From NCBI RefSeq assembly GCF_017876795.1, contig NZ_JAGIOR010000001.1, positions 653,501 to 717,500 on the forward strand: a DNA stretch of 64,000 nt, in the 5' to 3' direction. The notes beneath the pieces are model-generated. The model made no database searches and was not told the origin of the DNA. It was given only the letters and a program-made list of their open reading frames with translations. Of the stretch, positions 26,809 to 36,370 are shown one piece after another. A program made the position numbers and the translations under genes. Within the stretch, counting starts at the first letter, position 1, and each line of letters begins with the position of its first letter. Source of the stretch: Rhizobium leguminosarum (GTDB taxonomy: Bacteria; Pseudomonadota; Alphaproteobacteria; Rhizobiales; Rhizobiaceae).

Positions 26809-28629
26809 TTGGCCCCTCCCATTCTGAAACTCGACGATATCTTCCTGAGCTTCGGCGGCGCACCGCTGCTGGCGGGTGCTAGCCTACAGATCGAGCCCGG
26901 TGACAAAATCTGTCTCGTCGGGCGCAACGGCTCGGGAAAATCGACGCTGCTGAAGATCGCCGCCGGCCTGGTCGAGGCGCAATCCGGCGAGGTCTTCCGT
27001 CATCCGTCCTCGACGGTGCGTTATCTCGAACAGGCGCCGGATTTTGCCGGCTTCAACACCGTCCAGGCCTATGCCGAAGCCGGTCTCGGGCCGGGCGATG
27101 ACCCTTATCGCGTCACCTATCTGCTGTCGCATCTCGGGCTGACCGGCGAGGAAGATCCGAGCATGCTGTCCGGCGGCGAATCGCGGCGGGCCGCCCTTGC
27201 CCGCGTGCTGGCGCCGGAGCCCGATATTCTCCTGCTCGACGAGCCGACCAACCATCTCGACCTGCCGACCATCGAATGGCTGGAAGGCGAGCTGCAGAAG
27301 ACGCGCAGCGCCCTGGTGCTGATCTCGCACGACCGACGGTTTCTCGAAAAGGTCTCGACGGCAACCGTCTGGCTCGACCGCGGCACCTCGCGCCGGCTCG
27401 ACAGGGGATTCTCGCATTTCGAGGCCTGGCGCGACCAGGTGCTGGAGGCCGAGGAGCTGGAGCAGCATAAGCTCGGCAAGGCGATCGAGCGCGAGGAGCA
27501 CTGGCTGCGCTATGGCGTCACGGCGCGGCGCAAGCGCAACATGCGCCGCCTCGGCGAGTTGCAGACGATGCGCTCGAATTATCGCGGCCATAAGGGGCCG
27601 CAGGGCTCGGTGCAGGCGACGGCTTCGGACGCGCAGGAATCCGGCAAGCTGGTGATCGAAGCTCACAAGATCACCAAGAGCTTCGGCGACCGGGCGATCG
27701 TCACGCCCTTCTCGATCCGCGTACATCGCGGCGATTGCATCGGCCTGGTGGGGCCGAACGGCGCCGGCAAGACGACGCTCTTGAAGATGCTGACCGGTCA
27801 GCTTTCCCCGGATAGCGGCACGATAAAGCTCGGCACCAATCTGGAGATCGCCACACTCGACCAGAAACGCGAGGACCTCGATCGCGAAGATACGCTCGCC
27901 AACTACCTGACGGACGGGCGCGGCGAAAACCTGCTCGTCAACGGCGAACAGCGTCATGTCACCGGCTACATGAAGGAGTTCCTGTTCCAGCCGGAACAGG
28001 CGCGCACGCCGATCAGAAGCCTCTCCGGCGGCGAGCGCGCCCGGCTGATGCTGGCGCGTATTCTCTCGCGCCCTACGAACCTTTTGATCCTCGACGAACC
28101 GACCAACGATCTCGATATCGAGACACTCGACCTGCTGCAGGAAATCGTCGCCGGCTTTCCCGGGACCGTCATTCTCGTCAGCCACGACCGCGATTTCCTC
28201 GACCGCACCGTGACCTCGACGATCGCACCCACCGTTCCGGATGCACCTGACGGCCGCTGGATCGAATATGCCGGCGGCTATTCGGACATGCTTGCGCAGC
28301 GCAAGGGCGCGATCGAGGAGCGCAAGCGGGCCGAGAAGGCGGCAGAGAGGCCGAAGACCCAGGAGGCAGCGTCTTCTGCTGGAAGCTCGAGGGGCAAGCT
28401 TTCCTTCAAGCAGAAATTCGCGCTGGAAAACCTGCCGAAGGAAATGACGAAAGCCGAAGCCGAGATCGCCAAGCGCGAGCAGGTGATGACCGATCCCAAT
28501 CTTTTCACCCGCGATCCCGCAGCTTTCAACCGGCTTGCTAGCGAGATGGAGAAGCTGCGCGCCAGCCTGATGAAAATGGAGGAGGAGTGGCTGGAGCTTG
28601 AAATGCTGCGTGAAGAGCTGGAAGGCTGA
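26809..28629 (+). CDS. ABC-F family ATPase (Uup/Ettr-type ribosome-associated)
   Basis: 606 residues with two ABC domains and no membrane segments. Walker A motifs GRNGSGKST (near residue 38) and GPNGAGKTT (near residue 317), signatures LSGGESRRAALARVL and LSGGERARLMLARIL, and the inter-domain linker rich in Arg and Lys are all intact. ABC-F proteins act on the ribosomal E site or on unusual DNA structures (Uup). The C-terminal coiled coil (LPKEMTKAEAEIAKREQVM onward) resembles Uup. Translation starts at TTG 26809, three bases after the thiN stop. Confidence 0.9.
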   Translation: MAPPILKLDDIFLSFGGAPLLAGASLQIEPGDKICLVGRNGSGKSTLLKIAAGLVEAQSGEVFRHPSSTVRYLEQAPDFAGFNTVQAYAEAGLGPGDDPYRVTYLLSHLGLTGEEDPSMLSGGESRRAALARVLAPEPDILLLDEPTNHLDLPTIEWLEGELQKTRSALVLISHDRRFLEKVSTATVWLDRGTSRRLDRGFSHFEAWRDQVLEAEELEQHKLGKAIEREEHWLRYGVTARRKRNMRRLGELQTMRSNYRGHKGPQGSVQATASDAQESGKLVIEAHKITKSFGDRAIVTPFSIRVHRGDCIGLVGPNGAGKTTLLKMLTGQLSPDSGTIKLGTNLEIATLDQKREDLDREDTLANYLTDGRGENLLVNGEQRHVTGYMKEFLFQPEQARTPIRSLSGGERARLMLARILSRPTNLLILDEPTNDLDIETLDLLQEIVAGFPGTVILVSHDRDFLDRTVTSTIAPTVPDAPDGRWIEYAGGYSDMLAQRKGAIEERKRAEKAAERPKTQEAASSAGSSRGKLSFKQKFALENLPKEMTKAEAEIAKREQVMTDPNLFTRDPAAFNRLASEMEKLRASLMKMEEEWLELEMLREELEG

Positions 28630-28748
28630 GGCTTCCCAAACCTCATCGGCTCACCTTTCCTTGATTGGCCAGTGTATCGCCGCGCGGCATAAGGTGCGGT
28701 CCGGCAGCTGGGGATAGCGCCGATCGCAATGGCGACAAGGAAAGTCAT

Positions 28749-29378
28749 ATGTCTCTCAAGGCCTATTCCAAGATTTTCACGGCACTCGCCGCCGGCGGCC
28801 TTTTCGCGCTCGCCCTATCGCAGGCCGCACAAGCGCAGGACGGCAACCGCGTTCGCGTCCGCGGCGCCATCGAAAGCCTCAGCGGCGATAGTCTTGTCGT
28901 CAAGACGCGCGAAGGCAGCGATGCGACGATCACGCTGAAAGCCGGCTGGAAAGTCGGCGGAATCAAAAAAGCCTCGGTTGAGGATATCAAGCCCGGCGAC
29001 TTCGTCGGGGTCGCATCGCTTGCGAAGGGCGCCGGTCCTGACGGGGCGATCGAGGTACTGATCTTTCCGGCGTCAATGAAGGGGACCGGCGAGGGCAACC
29101 GCCCCTGGGATGCGCAGCCGAACAGCCAGATGACGAACGCCACCGTCCGCAATGCCGTTAAATCCGTCGACGGCCATACGATTACGCTGGCCTACCAGGG
29201 CAAGGAAAAGACCATCACGATCGCCGACGGCACGCCAATCGTGACGTTGGCGCCCGCGACCAAGGACGATCTGAAGGCCGGCGCCGGTGTCATCGTCACC
29301 GGCGAGAAGGCGGCGGACGGCAGCATTTCGGCCAGCCAGGTGGCCATCGGCCTGAATGGTATCACGCCGCCGATGTGA
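28749..29378 (+). CDS. Exported DUF5666-like protein
   Basis: 209 residues with a signal peptide (MSLKAYSKIFTALAAGGLFALALSQ, cut after AQA). The mature part consists of two similar beta-rich OB-like repeats: VRGAIESLSGDSLVVKTREG...ITLKAG and VRNAVKSVDGHTITLAYQGK...ITIADG, each followed by DIKPGDFVGV or DLKAGAGVIV. This pattern fits the DUF5666 family. A periplasmic location is expected. AAGGAAAGTCAT gives the ribosome site for ATG at 28749. The biochemical role is unknown. Confidence 0.78.
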   Translation: MSLKAYSKIFTALAAGGLFALALSQAAQAQDGNRVRVRGAIESLSGDSLVVKTREGSDATITLKAGWKVGGIKKASVEDIKPGDFVGVASLAKGAGPDGAIEVLIFPASMKGTGEGNRPWDAQPNSQMTNATVRNAVKSVDGHTITLAYQGKEKTITIADGTPIVTLAPATKDDLKAGAGVIVTGEKAADGSISASQVAIGLNGITPPM

Positions 29379-29438
29379 CCAGCGTGAAATTCAAAGTGGC
29401 CTTCAAAGTGACATAGCGTCTGTCGGACGCGCGGCGCT

Positions 29439-31298
29439 CTACAGCGCCGGCGCGGGCATGGCGGCAGCGCCCGTACTGGCGCTGGCGCCGGTCGGGGCGA
29501 CTTGCTGCTGCTGCGGTTCCTCAGATCTTGCCGGCAGCGCCTGCAGATGCAGCACGCGCGGCTTGAGGGCCTCGAGATAGGCCTCGGAGCGGCCGATGTA
29601 AATCATGCCGCTTTCGGGCATGGAAGTCAGCAGTTTGGCCATCATTTCCTGCCATTCCGGCTCCATGCCTTCCAACACTTCGTCGAAGATGATCCAGCGC
29701 GGGCGCACAAGCAGCAGGCGGGCAAAGCCGATCGCTTTCTGTTCGTCGCTATCGAGTAGCTTGTCCCAACGGGCGCGGGTATCGAGCCTTGCGATCAGCG
29801 AATGCAGGCCGGCTCTGTCGAGGGCCGTCTCGACAGCGGCTCGCTCGTAGGCATCAGGACTTGCGGGAAAGGCCAGCGCCTCGCGCAGCGTGCCGCCGGG
29901 GATATAAGCGATCTGCGGCACGAACAGCATGTCGTCGATCGGCGGCAGGCCCATCGTGCCGCTGCCGCACGGCCAGAGGCCGGCCATCGCCTGGAAGAGT
30001 AGCTTGCGGTTGACGCTGTGATCGCCGTTGATCATGATTTTTTCGCCGGCCTTGATCACGACATCGGTTTCACGCAGGCGGAAACCGCCGCATTCGTCGA
30101 TCTCTTCACCGATCTTGGCAACGATCACCACATCCTTCAACGTCAGCGTGTCGGGCGCGGTGTTTTCATAGGCGATGCCGTCCTTCTGGGCGAATTCCTC
30201 TTCCATGTCGAGAAGGGCCTGGCGGAAATCGGTGACGCGCATCAGTGTCGCGCGCCATTCGGCGATCGGGCCAAAATTGGCGACGTACCAGCGCAGCGCG
30301 GTGTTGACCTGATTGAAGGCGCCGACCGACATCATCAGCTGGCCGAGGGTGAGGCCGCCGGAGAAATAGGCAGGGGCGGCGACGATGATCGGGATGACGA
30401 TCACCAGCCAGCCGTAGCCGGCCGAAACCCAGGTGAGGTTGGTATTGGCCATGGCGAGCCGCTTGACGACCCTCAGTACCGAGCTGATGTCGGTGTTGAT
30501 GCGCCGGCGCTCATTCTCCTCGCCGCGGGCGACGGTAATTGCCGGCATGTTCTCGTTGGCGTGCATCAGCGTGAAGCGAAGCTCGGCCTCCTTCGAGAAG
30601 CGGTCGGCATTCAGCTTGACCAGTTTGCGGCCGACGACCTGGCTCAGCACCGAGGCGGAAGCGGCGTAGAAAATCGCCGCCCAGACCATGTAGCCGGGAA
30701 TGGAGAAGCTGTGGCCGCTGATGTGGAAGATGAAGCCGCTCGAAAGCTCCCAGAGCACGCCGATGAAGCTCACTAGAAGAATGGTCGACTGCAGCAGGCC
30801 GAGAACGAGCCCTGTCGTGCTTTCGGCGAGGTTGCGGGAATCCTCGTGCAGGCGCTGGTCCGGATTGACGCCGATCAGGCCGCTGGAAGCAAGCCGCAGC
30901 GCCCGCTTGCGCTTCAGCCACTGATCGACGAGGTCGCGCGACAGGCCCTCGCGCATATAGAGTGCGGTCATCTGATTCAGCCATGCCTGCAGCACGTTGA
31001 GCAGCAGCAGCGTGCCGGCGATCATCGCGAAGATTTCGAGCTGGTGGAAGAATTCTCCGAGATCGCGGCGCTCCAGCGAGTCGTAGAAGGGAGCATTCCA
31101 CTGATTGAGGATGACCTGGCCGTAGGACGTCAACAGGATGACAAGGATCAGCACGGTCGCCAGAAACAGCACCTTGCCACGCACTTGCGAATTCCAGAAT
31201 GCGGAGAACATCACCCCGAGGCGATTCGTCAGGCTGAGATCATACCCTACCCTATCCTGCCTTCGGATGCCCGGCCTCCCCTCGATCTTATCTGCCAT
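29439..31298 (-). CDS. BacA/YddA-like ABC transporter (fused permease and degenerate ATPase)
   Basis: 619 residues. The N-terminal part (residues about 30-380) has six membrane helices and the SbmA/BacA-type (ABC_membrane_2) sequence VILNQWNAPFYDSLERRD. The ATPase domain is eroded: Walker A should be GxxGxGKS/T but reads GDHSVNRK (residues 425-432), and the signature LSxGEQ reads LDSDEQ; only Walker B, WIIFDE (Asp539-Glu540), looks normal. A Gln/Ala/Pro-rich tail follows. The relative BacA works by proton motive force without an ATPase, so this protein may be ATP-independent. It diverges from metA. Confidence 0.85.
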   Translation of the reverse strand: MADKIEGRPGIRRQDRVGYDLSLTNRLGVMFSAFWNSQVRGKVLFLATVLILVILLTSYGQVILNQWNAPFYDSLERRDLGEFFHQLEIFAMIAGTLLLLNVLQAWLNQMTALYMREGLSRDLVDQWLKRKRALRLASSGLIGVNPDQRLHEDSRNLAESTTGLVLGLLQSTILLVSFIGVLWELSSGFIFHISGHSFSIPGYMVWAAIFYAASASVLSQVVGRKLVKLNADRFSKEAELRFTLMHANENMPAITVARGEENERRRINTDISSVLRVVKRLAMANTNLTWVSAGYGWLVIVIPIIVAAPAYFSGGLTLGQLMMSVGAFNQVNTALRWYVANFGPIAEWRATLMRVTDFRQALLDMEEEFAQKDGIAYENTAPDTLTLKDVVIVAKIGEEIDECGGFRLRETDVVIKAGEKIMINGDHSVNRKLLFQAMAGLWPCGSGTMGLPPIDDMLFVPQIAYIPGGTLREALAFPASPDAYERAAVETALDRAGLHSLIARLDTRARWDKLLDSDEQKAIGFARLLLVRPRWIIFDEVLEGMEPEWQEMMAKLLTSMPESGMIYIGRSEAYLEALKPRVLHLQALPARSEEPQQQQVAPTGASASTGAAAMPAPAL

Positions 31299-31461
31299 TA
31301 CGCTTTTCCAACATCGCCCATGCTTACCATTATTAACATGGTGGCGTTACCGGTCTATCAACAGATTCTATCAGTCATTAAACTGTGATGATGCTTGCAT
31401 GGATCGCTCCTGCATGCATTCGGCAGTTGATTCGCAGTCCGACTGGGGCTAATTAAAGCTC

Positions 31462-31513
31462 CGTGGTGATTTGGCCGGCCGGCTTGCAGCCACGTTAAAA
31501 AAGTCGCTAAAGG
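31462..31513 (+). ncRNA. SAM-II riboswitch upstream of metA
   Basis: The aptamer consensus is directly readable: P1 arms CGTGG (31462-31466) and CCACG (31490-31494), the conserved TGATTT and CTTGCAG in the loop, then TTAAAAAAG and GCTAAAGGG forming the pseudoknot. SAM-II aptamers in alphaproteobacteria sit in front of methionine genes and switch them off when S-adenosylmethionine is abundant. metA begins 66 bp downstream. Confidence 0.93.
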
Positions 31514-31525
31514 GCCGCGTGCGGA

Positions 31526-31557
31526 CCGGTAGCGATTTTTTTCGCCGCCGGTTTTTT
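31526..31557 (+). terminator. Possible terminator hairpin between riboswitch and metA
   Basis: CCGG-TA-GCGA pairs with TCGC-CG-CCGG around a T6 loop and is followed by six T residues. It could act as the riboswitch expression platform by transcription attenuation. Confidence 0.55.
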
Positions 31558-31579
31558 GTTTTTTGATCGAGTGACCGCA

Positions 31580-32503
31580 ATGCCCATCAAGATCCCCGAT
31601 ACGCTGCCCGCCTACGAAACCCTGGTTCAGGAGGGTGTGCGGGTGATGACCGAGACGTTGGCAATCCGTCAGGATATCCGACCGCTGCAGATCGGGCTGC
31701 TCAATCTTATGCCGAACAAGATCAAGACCGAACTGCAGATGGCCCGCCTCGTCGGCGCCTCGCCACTGCAGGTCGAGCTGTCGCTGATCCGCATCGGCGG
31801 CCACAAGGCGAAGAACACGTCCGAAGATCATCTGCTCGCCTTCTACCAGACCTGGGAGGAGGTGAAGCACCGCAAGTTCGACGGCTTCATCATCACCGGG
31901 GCGCCGATCGAGCTTTTGCCCTATGAAGACGTCACCTATTGGCCTGAGATGCAGCAGATTCTCGACTGGACGGAAACGAACGTGCATTCGACGATGAACG
32001 TCTGCTGGGGCGCGATGGCGGCGATCTATCATTTCCACGGCGTTCCGAAATACGAGCTGAAAGAGAAGGCCTTCGGCATCTACCGCCACCGGAACCTGAA
32101 ACCGTCCTCCATCTATCTCAACGGCTTTTCCGACAATTTCGAAGTGCCGGTGTCGCGCTGGACCGAAGTGCGCCGTACCGATATCGAGACATCCGAAAGC
32201 CTGGAGATCCTGATGGAATCAAGCGAGATGGGCGTCTGCCTCGTGCACGAGAAGAGGGGACGGCGGCTCTACATGTTTAATCATGTCGAATATGATTCCA
32301 CCTCGCTTTCCGACGAGTATTTCCGCGACGTCAACGCCGGCGTGCCGATCAAGATGCCGCACAACTACTTCCCGCATAATGATTCGGCGCTGACGCCGCA
32401 GAACCGCTGGCGCAGCCACGCGCATCTCCTGTTTGGCAACTGGATCAACGAGATCTACCAGACGACGCCCTTTGATGTGGAGGAGATCGGCACGGACCTC
32501 TGA
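31580..32503 (+). CDS. metA: Homoserine O-acyltransferase (MetA type)
   Basis: 307 residues. It acylates the hydroxyl of homoserine (succinyl- or acetyl-CoA donor) at the entry to methionine synthesis. The catalytic cysteine is in [14 protein letters not shown] (near residue 142) and the His/Glu pair in [19 protein letters not shown] (near residue 235). [17 protein letters not shown] near residue 36 is typical. ATG at 31580 is chosen over an in-frame codon 24 bp upstream that lies just after the terminator T-run. Expression is presumably controlled by the SAM-II riboswitch. Donor choice cannot be settled by eye. Confidence 0.95.
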   Translation: MPIKIPDTLPAYETLVQEGVRVMTETLAIRQDIRPLQIGLLNLMPNKIKTELQMARLVGASPLQVELSLIRIGGHKAKNTSEDHLLAFYQTWEEVKHRKFDGFIITGAPIELLPYEDVTYWPEMQQILDWTETNVHSTMNVCWGAMAAIYHFHGVPKYELKEKAFGIYRHRNLKPSSIYLNGFSDNFEVPVSRWTEVRRTDIETSESLEILMESSEMGVCLVHEKRGRRLYMFNHVEYDSTSLSDEYFRDVNAGVPIKMPHNYFPHNDSALTPQNRWRSHAHLLFGNWINEIYQTTPFDVEEIGTDL

Positions 32504-32603
32504 AACGTCGGACCGCGCCTCGGCCGATGCCTGGGCGCTTCTTCTGATCCGACCGGTTGCGGTTTGGAGCAAATGCGGGCAGGTTCCGCTCCTGAAACCG
32601 AAA

Positions 32604-32631
32604 GCGTTGCGGTCTGTATGACGCGCAACGC
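32604..32631. repeat. Short inverted repeat between metA and galM
   Basis: GCGTTGCG (32604-32611) and CGCAACGC (32624-32631) are perfect 8-bp arms. No T-run follows. It resembles other short palindromic repeats in the window rather than a terminator. Confidence 0.5.
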
Positions 32632-32664
32632 TGTAGAACTTTGAACTAGAATGGACGGTCGATC

Positions 32665-33687
32665 ATGTCGGATAAGTTGGAGCGGGAAGTTTTCGGGCAG
32701 ACGAAGGCAGGCGAGACCGTCTATCGCGTCGAGATCAAGGGCGGCGGGCTGACGGCCAAGATCATCACCTGGGGCGCGGTCATCCAGGATCTGCGCCTTA
32801 AGGGACATGAGGCCCCACTGCAGCTCGGTTTCGACGATTTCGACAGCTACCCGCTCTATTCGGCCTATTTCGGTGCGACGCCCGGCCGCTGCGCCAACCG
32901 TGTCGGTGGCGGCGCCTTCACGCTCGACGGCAACGACTACCAGCTCGAGCTCAACGAAAATGGCGTCACCCATCTGCATGGCGGCAGCGACAATATCGCC
33001 AAACGCAACTGGACGGTCGTCGAGCATGATGTCGACCGGGTGGTGCTGAAGATCGTCGATCCCGATGGCCGCGCCGGCTATCCCGGTAACTGCACCATCC
33101 AGGCAACCTTCCGGGTGCACGGCAACGGCGAACTGTCGGCGACCTACGAATCGACCAGTGATCAGCCAACGCTCGCCAATGTCTGCCAGCACGCCTATTT
33201 CAATCTCGATGGCCGTGAGGATGCGCTCGGCCACGACATCATGATTGCGGCCGATCACTATTTGCCGACCGACGAGAAACAGGTGCCGACCGGTGAGATC
33301 CGTTCCGTCGAGGGTACGGAATACGATTTCCGCGAGATGGCGCCGATGAAGCGTTTCGTCGGCAGCGAACAGGTTTTGTACGACCATAATTTCTGCCTGT
33401 CCGGCGAGCGCACCGCCAAGCGCAGCGTCGCGCTCGCCCGCAGCCTGTATTCCGGTGTGTCGCTGGAGGTGCGCAGCACCGAGCCGGGCGTGCAGTTCTA
33501 TGCCGGTTTCAAACTGGATACCGGCGCTCCCGGCATCGGCGGGCGCAAATACGGCCCGTTTGCCGGCTTCTGCCTGGAGACGCAGGTCTGGCCGGATGCC
33601 ATCAATCACCAGGGTTTCCCAAATGCGGTGCTGCGTCCCGGCGAAGTGCTGCGCCAGGAGACGGACTACATCTTCACCAAGAGCTGA
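32665..33687 (+). CDS. galM: Aldose 1-epimerase (mutarotase)
   Basis: 340 residues, a beta-sandwich enzyme that interconverts alpha and beta anomers of galactose or glucose. Family landmarks are GATPGRCANRVGGGAF (near residue 71), THLHGGSDNIAKRNW (catalytic histidine near residue 106), NVCQHAYFNLDG (second histidine near residue 176) and the C-terminal GFCLETQVWPDAINHQGFPN, holding the catalytic glutamate near residue 304. The ATG is at 32665. A terminator follows. It is separate from the amino-sugar operon beyond. Confidence 0.94.
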   Translation: MSDKLEREVFGQTKAGETVYRVEIKGGGLTAKIITWGAVIQDLRLKGHEAPLQLGFDDFDSYPLYSAYFGATPGRCANRVGGGAFTLDGNDYQLELNENGVTHLHGGSDNIAKRNWTVVEHDVDRVVLKIVDPDGRAGYPGNCTIQATFRVHGNGELSATYESTSDQPTLANVCQHAYFNLDGREDALGHDIMIAADHYLPTDEKQVPTGEIRSVEGTEYDFREMAPMKRFVGSEQVLYDHNFCLSGERTAKRSVALARSLYSGVSLEVRSTEPGVQFYAGFKLDTGAPGIGGRKYGPFAGFCLETQVWPDAINHQGFPNAVLRPGEVLRQETDYIFTKS

Positions 33688-33741
33688 CTCTTTCAGACGC
33701 GCGGCGCTGTGGACGCACGGCTGTCAAATTTTATCGCTATG

Positions 33742-33771
33742 AACCTCTACGGTCCCCGGGGAGGTTTTTTC
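33742..33771 (+). terminator. Intrinsic terminator after galM
   Basis: Stem AACCTC/GAGGTT around a CG-rich loop that can pair further (CCCCGGGG), followed by T6. It lies 55 bp after the galM stop codon. Confidence 0.8.
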
Positions 33772-33800
33772 TTGGCCGTGTGCGATTCCGCCTTGTGGAT

Positions 33801-33842
33801 TGGTTCTAGATAGGTTCTATTGTGTGCCTATGGATAGAACCA
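33801..33842. promoter_or_regulatory. GntR operator overlapping the regulator start codon
   Basis: Perfect inverted repeat GGTTCTAT (33813-33820) and ATAGAACC (33834-33841), plus a third half-site TGGTTCTA at 33801-33808. The downstream arm lies just inside the coding sequence of the GntR regulator, as expected for autorepression. Confidence 0.6.
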
Positions 33843-34383
33843 GTCTGATAGCGGAGCTGAACAACCGCGGCCTGCGTGACGAGGCGTTGACCGGCCCGCT
33901 CTACAAGCGGCTGGCGCAGGCGCTGACCGGCCTTATTCAGGAAGGCCTGCTGAAGCCTGGCACGGCGCTGCCGGGGGAGCGCGACCTTGCCGAGGCCTTG
34001 AAGCTCGGCCGTGTCACCGTGCGCACCGCCTATCGCGATCTGATGGCATCCGGCGCACTGGAATCGCGCCACGGAAGCGGTACTTTCGTATCGAGCAGAG
34101 TGGAGCGCATGGAACAGTCGCTCTGGCGGCTCTCCTCCTTCTCCGCCGACATGCGTTCGCGTGGGCGTCTGCCAGCCGCGCGGATCTTATCACGGGCGGT
34201 CAATACGCCGTCGCCGGAGGAATCCTTCCTGCTCGGCCTTGGCGGCGACGAGCCGGTGCTAAGGGCCTGAGACGGAACAAACGATTCGTTAGATCTTGGT
34301 AGATTACTTGGTGTAGAGATGAGCGATGCTGGACGGAGGTTAAACTTTCTGATTCAGTGGGCGAATGAATTTGAGCGACCTGG

Positions 34384-35631
34384 ATGATTGATATCGCGGC
34401 GATCAAAGCTCGCTTTGAGACGCTTGCGCCTTATCTCGATGAGCGGGCACGGCGTTTGTTGGCGGCAACCGAGGCTCGCGCGGCGGGCCGGGGTGGAGTG
34501 ACGGCGGTTTCGGCGGCGACCGGCGTTGCGCGCAGTACGATCGGGCGCGGTCTTACGGAGTTGCGGACCGCAGATGCACGACTGGAACGCCGGGTTCGGC
34601 GGCCGGGCGGCGGCCGCAGGCCAAAGATCGAGACTGAGCCGGGCCTCTTGGCTGCACTTGAAGAATTGGTTCAATCGGCGATCCGTGGCGATCCTGAAGC
34701 AGCATTGTTGTGGGTGAGCAGAAGCCAGCGCCACCTTGCCGGCGCATTGGCACAACGCGGCTTTACGGCCAGCCAGAAGTTGGTTGGTCGGCTGCTGCGC
34801 AAGCTTGGCTTCAGCCTCCAGGCCAACAAGAAGACCTTGGAGGGGGCGTCTCATCCTGACCGCGACACCCAGTTCGAACACATCAACGAGAAGATCAAGC
34901 AGTTCCAGGCGGCCGGCCAGGCCGCCATTTCGGTCGACACAAAGAAAAAGGAGCTGGTTGGCGATTTCAAGAACGGCGGGCGTGAGCTGCGTCCCAAAGG
35001 CGGCCCCGAACCCGTGCGCGTTCACGACTTCAAGATACCCGAACTCGGCAAGGTCGCACCTTACGGCGTCTACGACATCACCAACAACTCGGGTTGGGTG
35101 AATGTCGGCATCGATCATGACACCGCCGCCTTTGCCGTAGAGAGCATTCGACGGTGGTGGAATGTCTTGGGAAAGAGCCGCTATCCTGGTTCAACCGGTC
35201 TACTCATTACCGCCGATTGCGGTGGCAGCAACGGGGCCCGTGTGCGACTGTGGAAGCGCGAGCTTCAATCATTCGCCAATGAAACTGGGTTAGCTATCAC
35301 GGTCGCTCACCACCCGCCGGGGACCAGCAAATGGAACCGCATAGAACACCGGCTATTTGCATTCATCACACAGAATTGGCGCGGCAAGCCCCTCGTCAGT
35401 CATGAGGTCATCGTTCAACTGATCGGGGCCACGACGACGGCCAACGGGCTCGACGTTCAATGTTGCCTCGACGAAAATGACTATCCCAAGGCCATCAAGA
35501 TCACCGATGCTGAAATGAATGCAATCAATATTGATCGTGATCCCTTCCACGGTGAGTGGAACTACACGATTTCGCCCACCTCCGTTGTGTCCGATAGCGC
35601 TATCGCCGAGAGTGTTGCCGATGATCGATGA
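34384..35631 (+). CDS. ISAzo13-family DDE transposase (copy 1)
   Basis: 415 residues. An N-terminal helix-turn-helix (VTAVSAATGVARSTIGRGL, residues about 40-58) is followed by the catalytic domain. The likely DDE triad is Asp185 in SVDTKKKELVG, Asp278 in ITADCGGSNGAR and Glu321 in KWNRIEHRLFAFI. This arrangement, with VDTKKKE and HHPPGTSKWNRIEH, is characteristic of the ISAzo13 (Rhodopirellula-type) group. The gene overlaps the following small gene by 11 bp. The reading frame is intact, so the element may be active. Confidence 0.92.
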   Translation: MIDIAAIKARFETLAPYLDERARRLLAATEARAAGRGGVTAVSAATGVARSTIGRGLTELRTADARLERRVRRPGGGRRPKIETEPGLLAALEELVQSAIRGDPEAALLWVSRSQRHLAGALAQRGFTASQKLVGRLLRKLGFSLQANKKTLEGASHPDRDTQFEHINEKIKQFQAAGQAAISVDTKKKELVGDFKNGGRELRPKGGPEPVRVHDFKIPELGKVAPYGVYDITNNSGWVNVGIDHDTAAFAVESIRRWWNVLGKSRYPGSTGLLITADCGGSNGARVRLWKRELQSFANETGLAITVAHHPPGTSKWNRIEHRLFAFITQNWRGKPLVSHEVIVQLIGATTTANGLDVQCCLDENDYPKAIKITDAEMNAINIDRDPFHGEWNYTISPTSVVSDSAIAESVADDR

Positions 35632-35962
35632 TCCTGAGAAAACCGATCACCTTGTTCGTGAACTCGAGGCGTCACTTCCCCTCGAAACGAGGCTGTCTCA
35701 AACGCTTAAAATAACGCTGACCAAGCAATCCCCGGATCTCGAGATCCCCGATGGTTGCAACGTGACAAGCCTTTTCTACATGGGAGAAGAGGGCGGGATT
35801 GTGTGCGCGTTGGACATCGGCGGACCGGAAACCAAAACCCCCTGCATCGTCTCCATCACGCATCTCATCTTTAACAAACGGATGCCGCCGTTCCGGCAAA
35901 TCGACGCCTATCAACGGCACCGTATCAAGAAGCTCAAACAGCAAAACGGTCGCAACTACTGA
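35621..35962 (+). CDS. Accessory protein of unknown function carried by the IS (copy 1)
   Basis: 113 residues starting MIDDPEKTDHLVRELEASLP; ATG at 35621 overlaps the transposase stop codon, so translation is probably coupled. The sequence SPDLEIPDGCNVTSLFYMGE and IVCALDIGGPE suggests a small beta-rich fold; the C-terminus (QRHRIKKLKQQNGRNY) is basic. Preservation in both identical IS copies shows that it is part of the element. I do not recognise a family. It could assist or regulate transposition or be a passenger. Confidence 0.7.
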   Translation: MIDDPEKTDHLVRELEASLPLETRLSQTLKITLTKQSPDLEIPDGCNVTSLFYMGEEGGIVCALDIGGPETKTPCIVSITHLIFNKRMPPFRQIDAYQRHRIKKLKQQNGRNY

Positions 35963-36370
35963 CCTTCAATCCGGACATAAGCCAGACACCGGTTTGTCAA
36001 AATATGCAGTGCTTATATGGCGTCAGATCCTAAGGCTTGACCGGTTGCGTCTCGCCGACGGCCTGCCGCTGGCGATCGAACGCGCCGTGGTGCCGATCAA
36101 ATTCTTAGGCGGCGATCCCGGCGGCGAGGGATCGCTCTATGATGCGCTGGCGGCCAACGGCCACAAGCCCGTACGGGCGCTGCAGCGGCTGACCGCGGTT
36201 ACGCTCGATCCGTCCTCCGCGGCGATCCTGAACGTCAAATCAGGCGCGCCGGCGCTTCTGATCGAACGCGTCTCGCGCCTGGAAGACCAGCGCGTCGTTG
36301 AATACACCCGCTCGCACTATCGCGGCGATGCCTATGATTTCGTTGCCGAATTGAGAATCGGAGATGACCT

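Larger units (their letters stand above)
34264..36029 (+). mobile_element. ISAzo13-type insertion sequence, copy 1 (1766 bp)
   Basis: The element begins GGCCTGAGACGGAAC and ends GGCGTCAGATC; its ends are weakly inverted (G..CTGA). It is flanked by CTAAG on both sides (34259-34263 and 36030-36034), a 5-bp target duplication. Inside are a DDE transposase gene and a second short gene. The encoded proteins are identical to those of copy 2 at 49551-51316, which has the opposite orientation and the same length. Confidence 0.92.
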
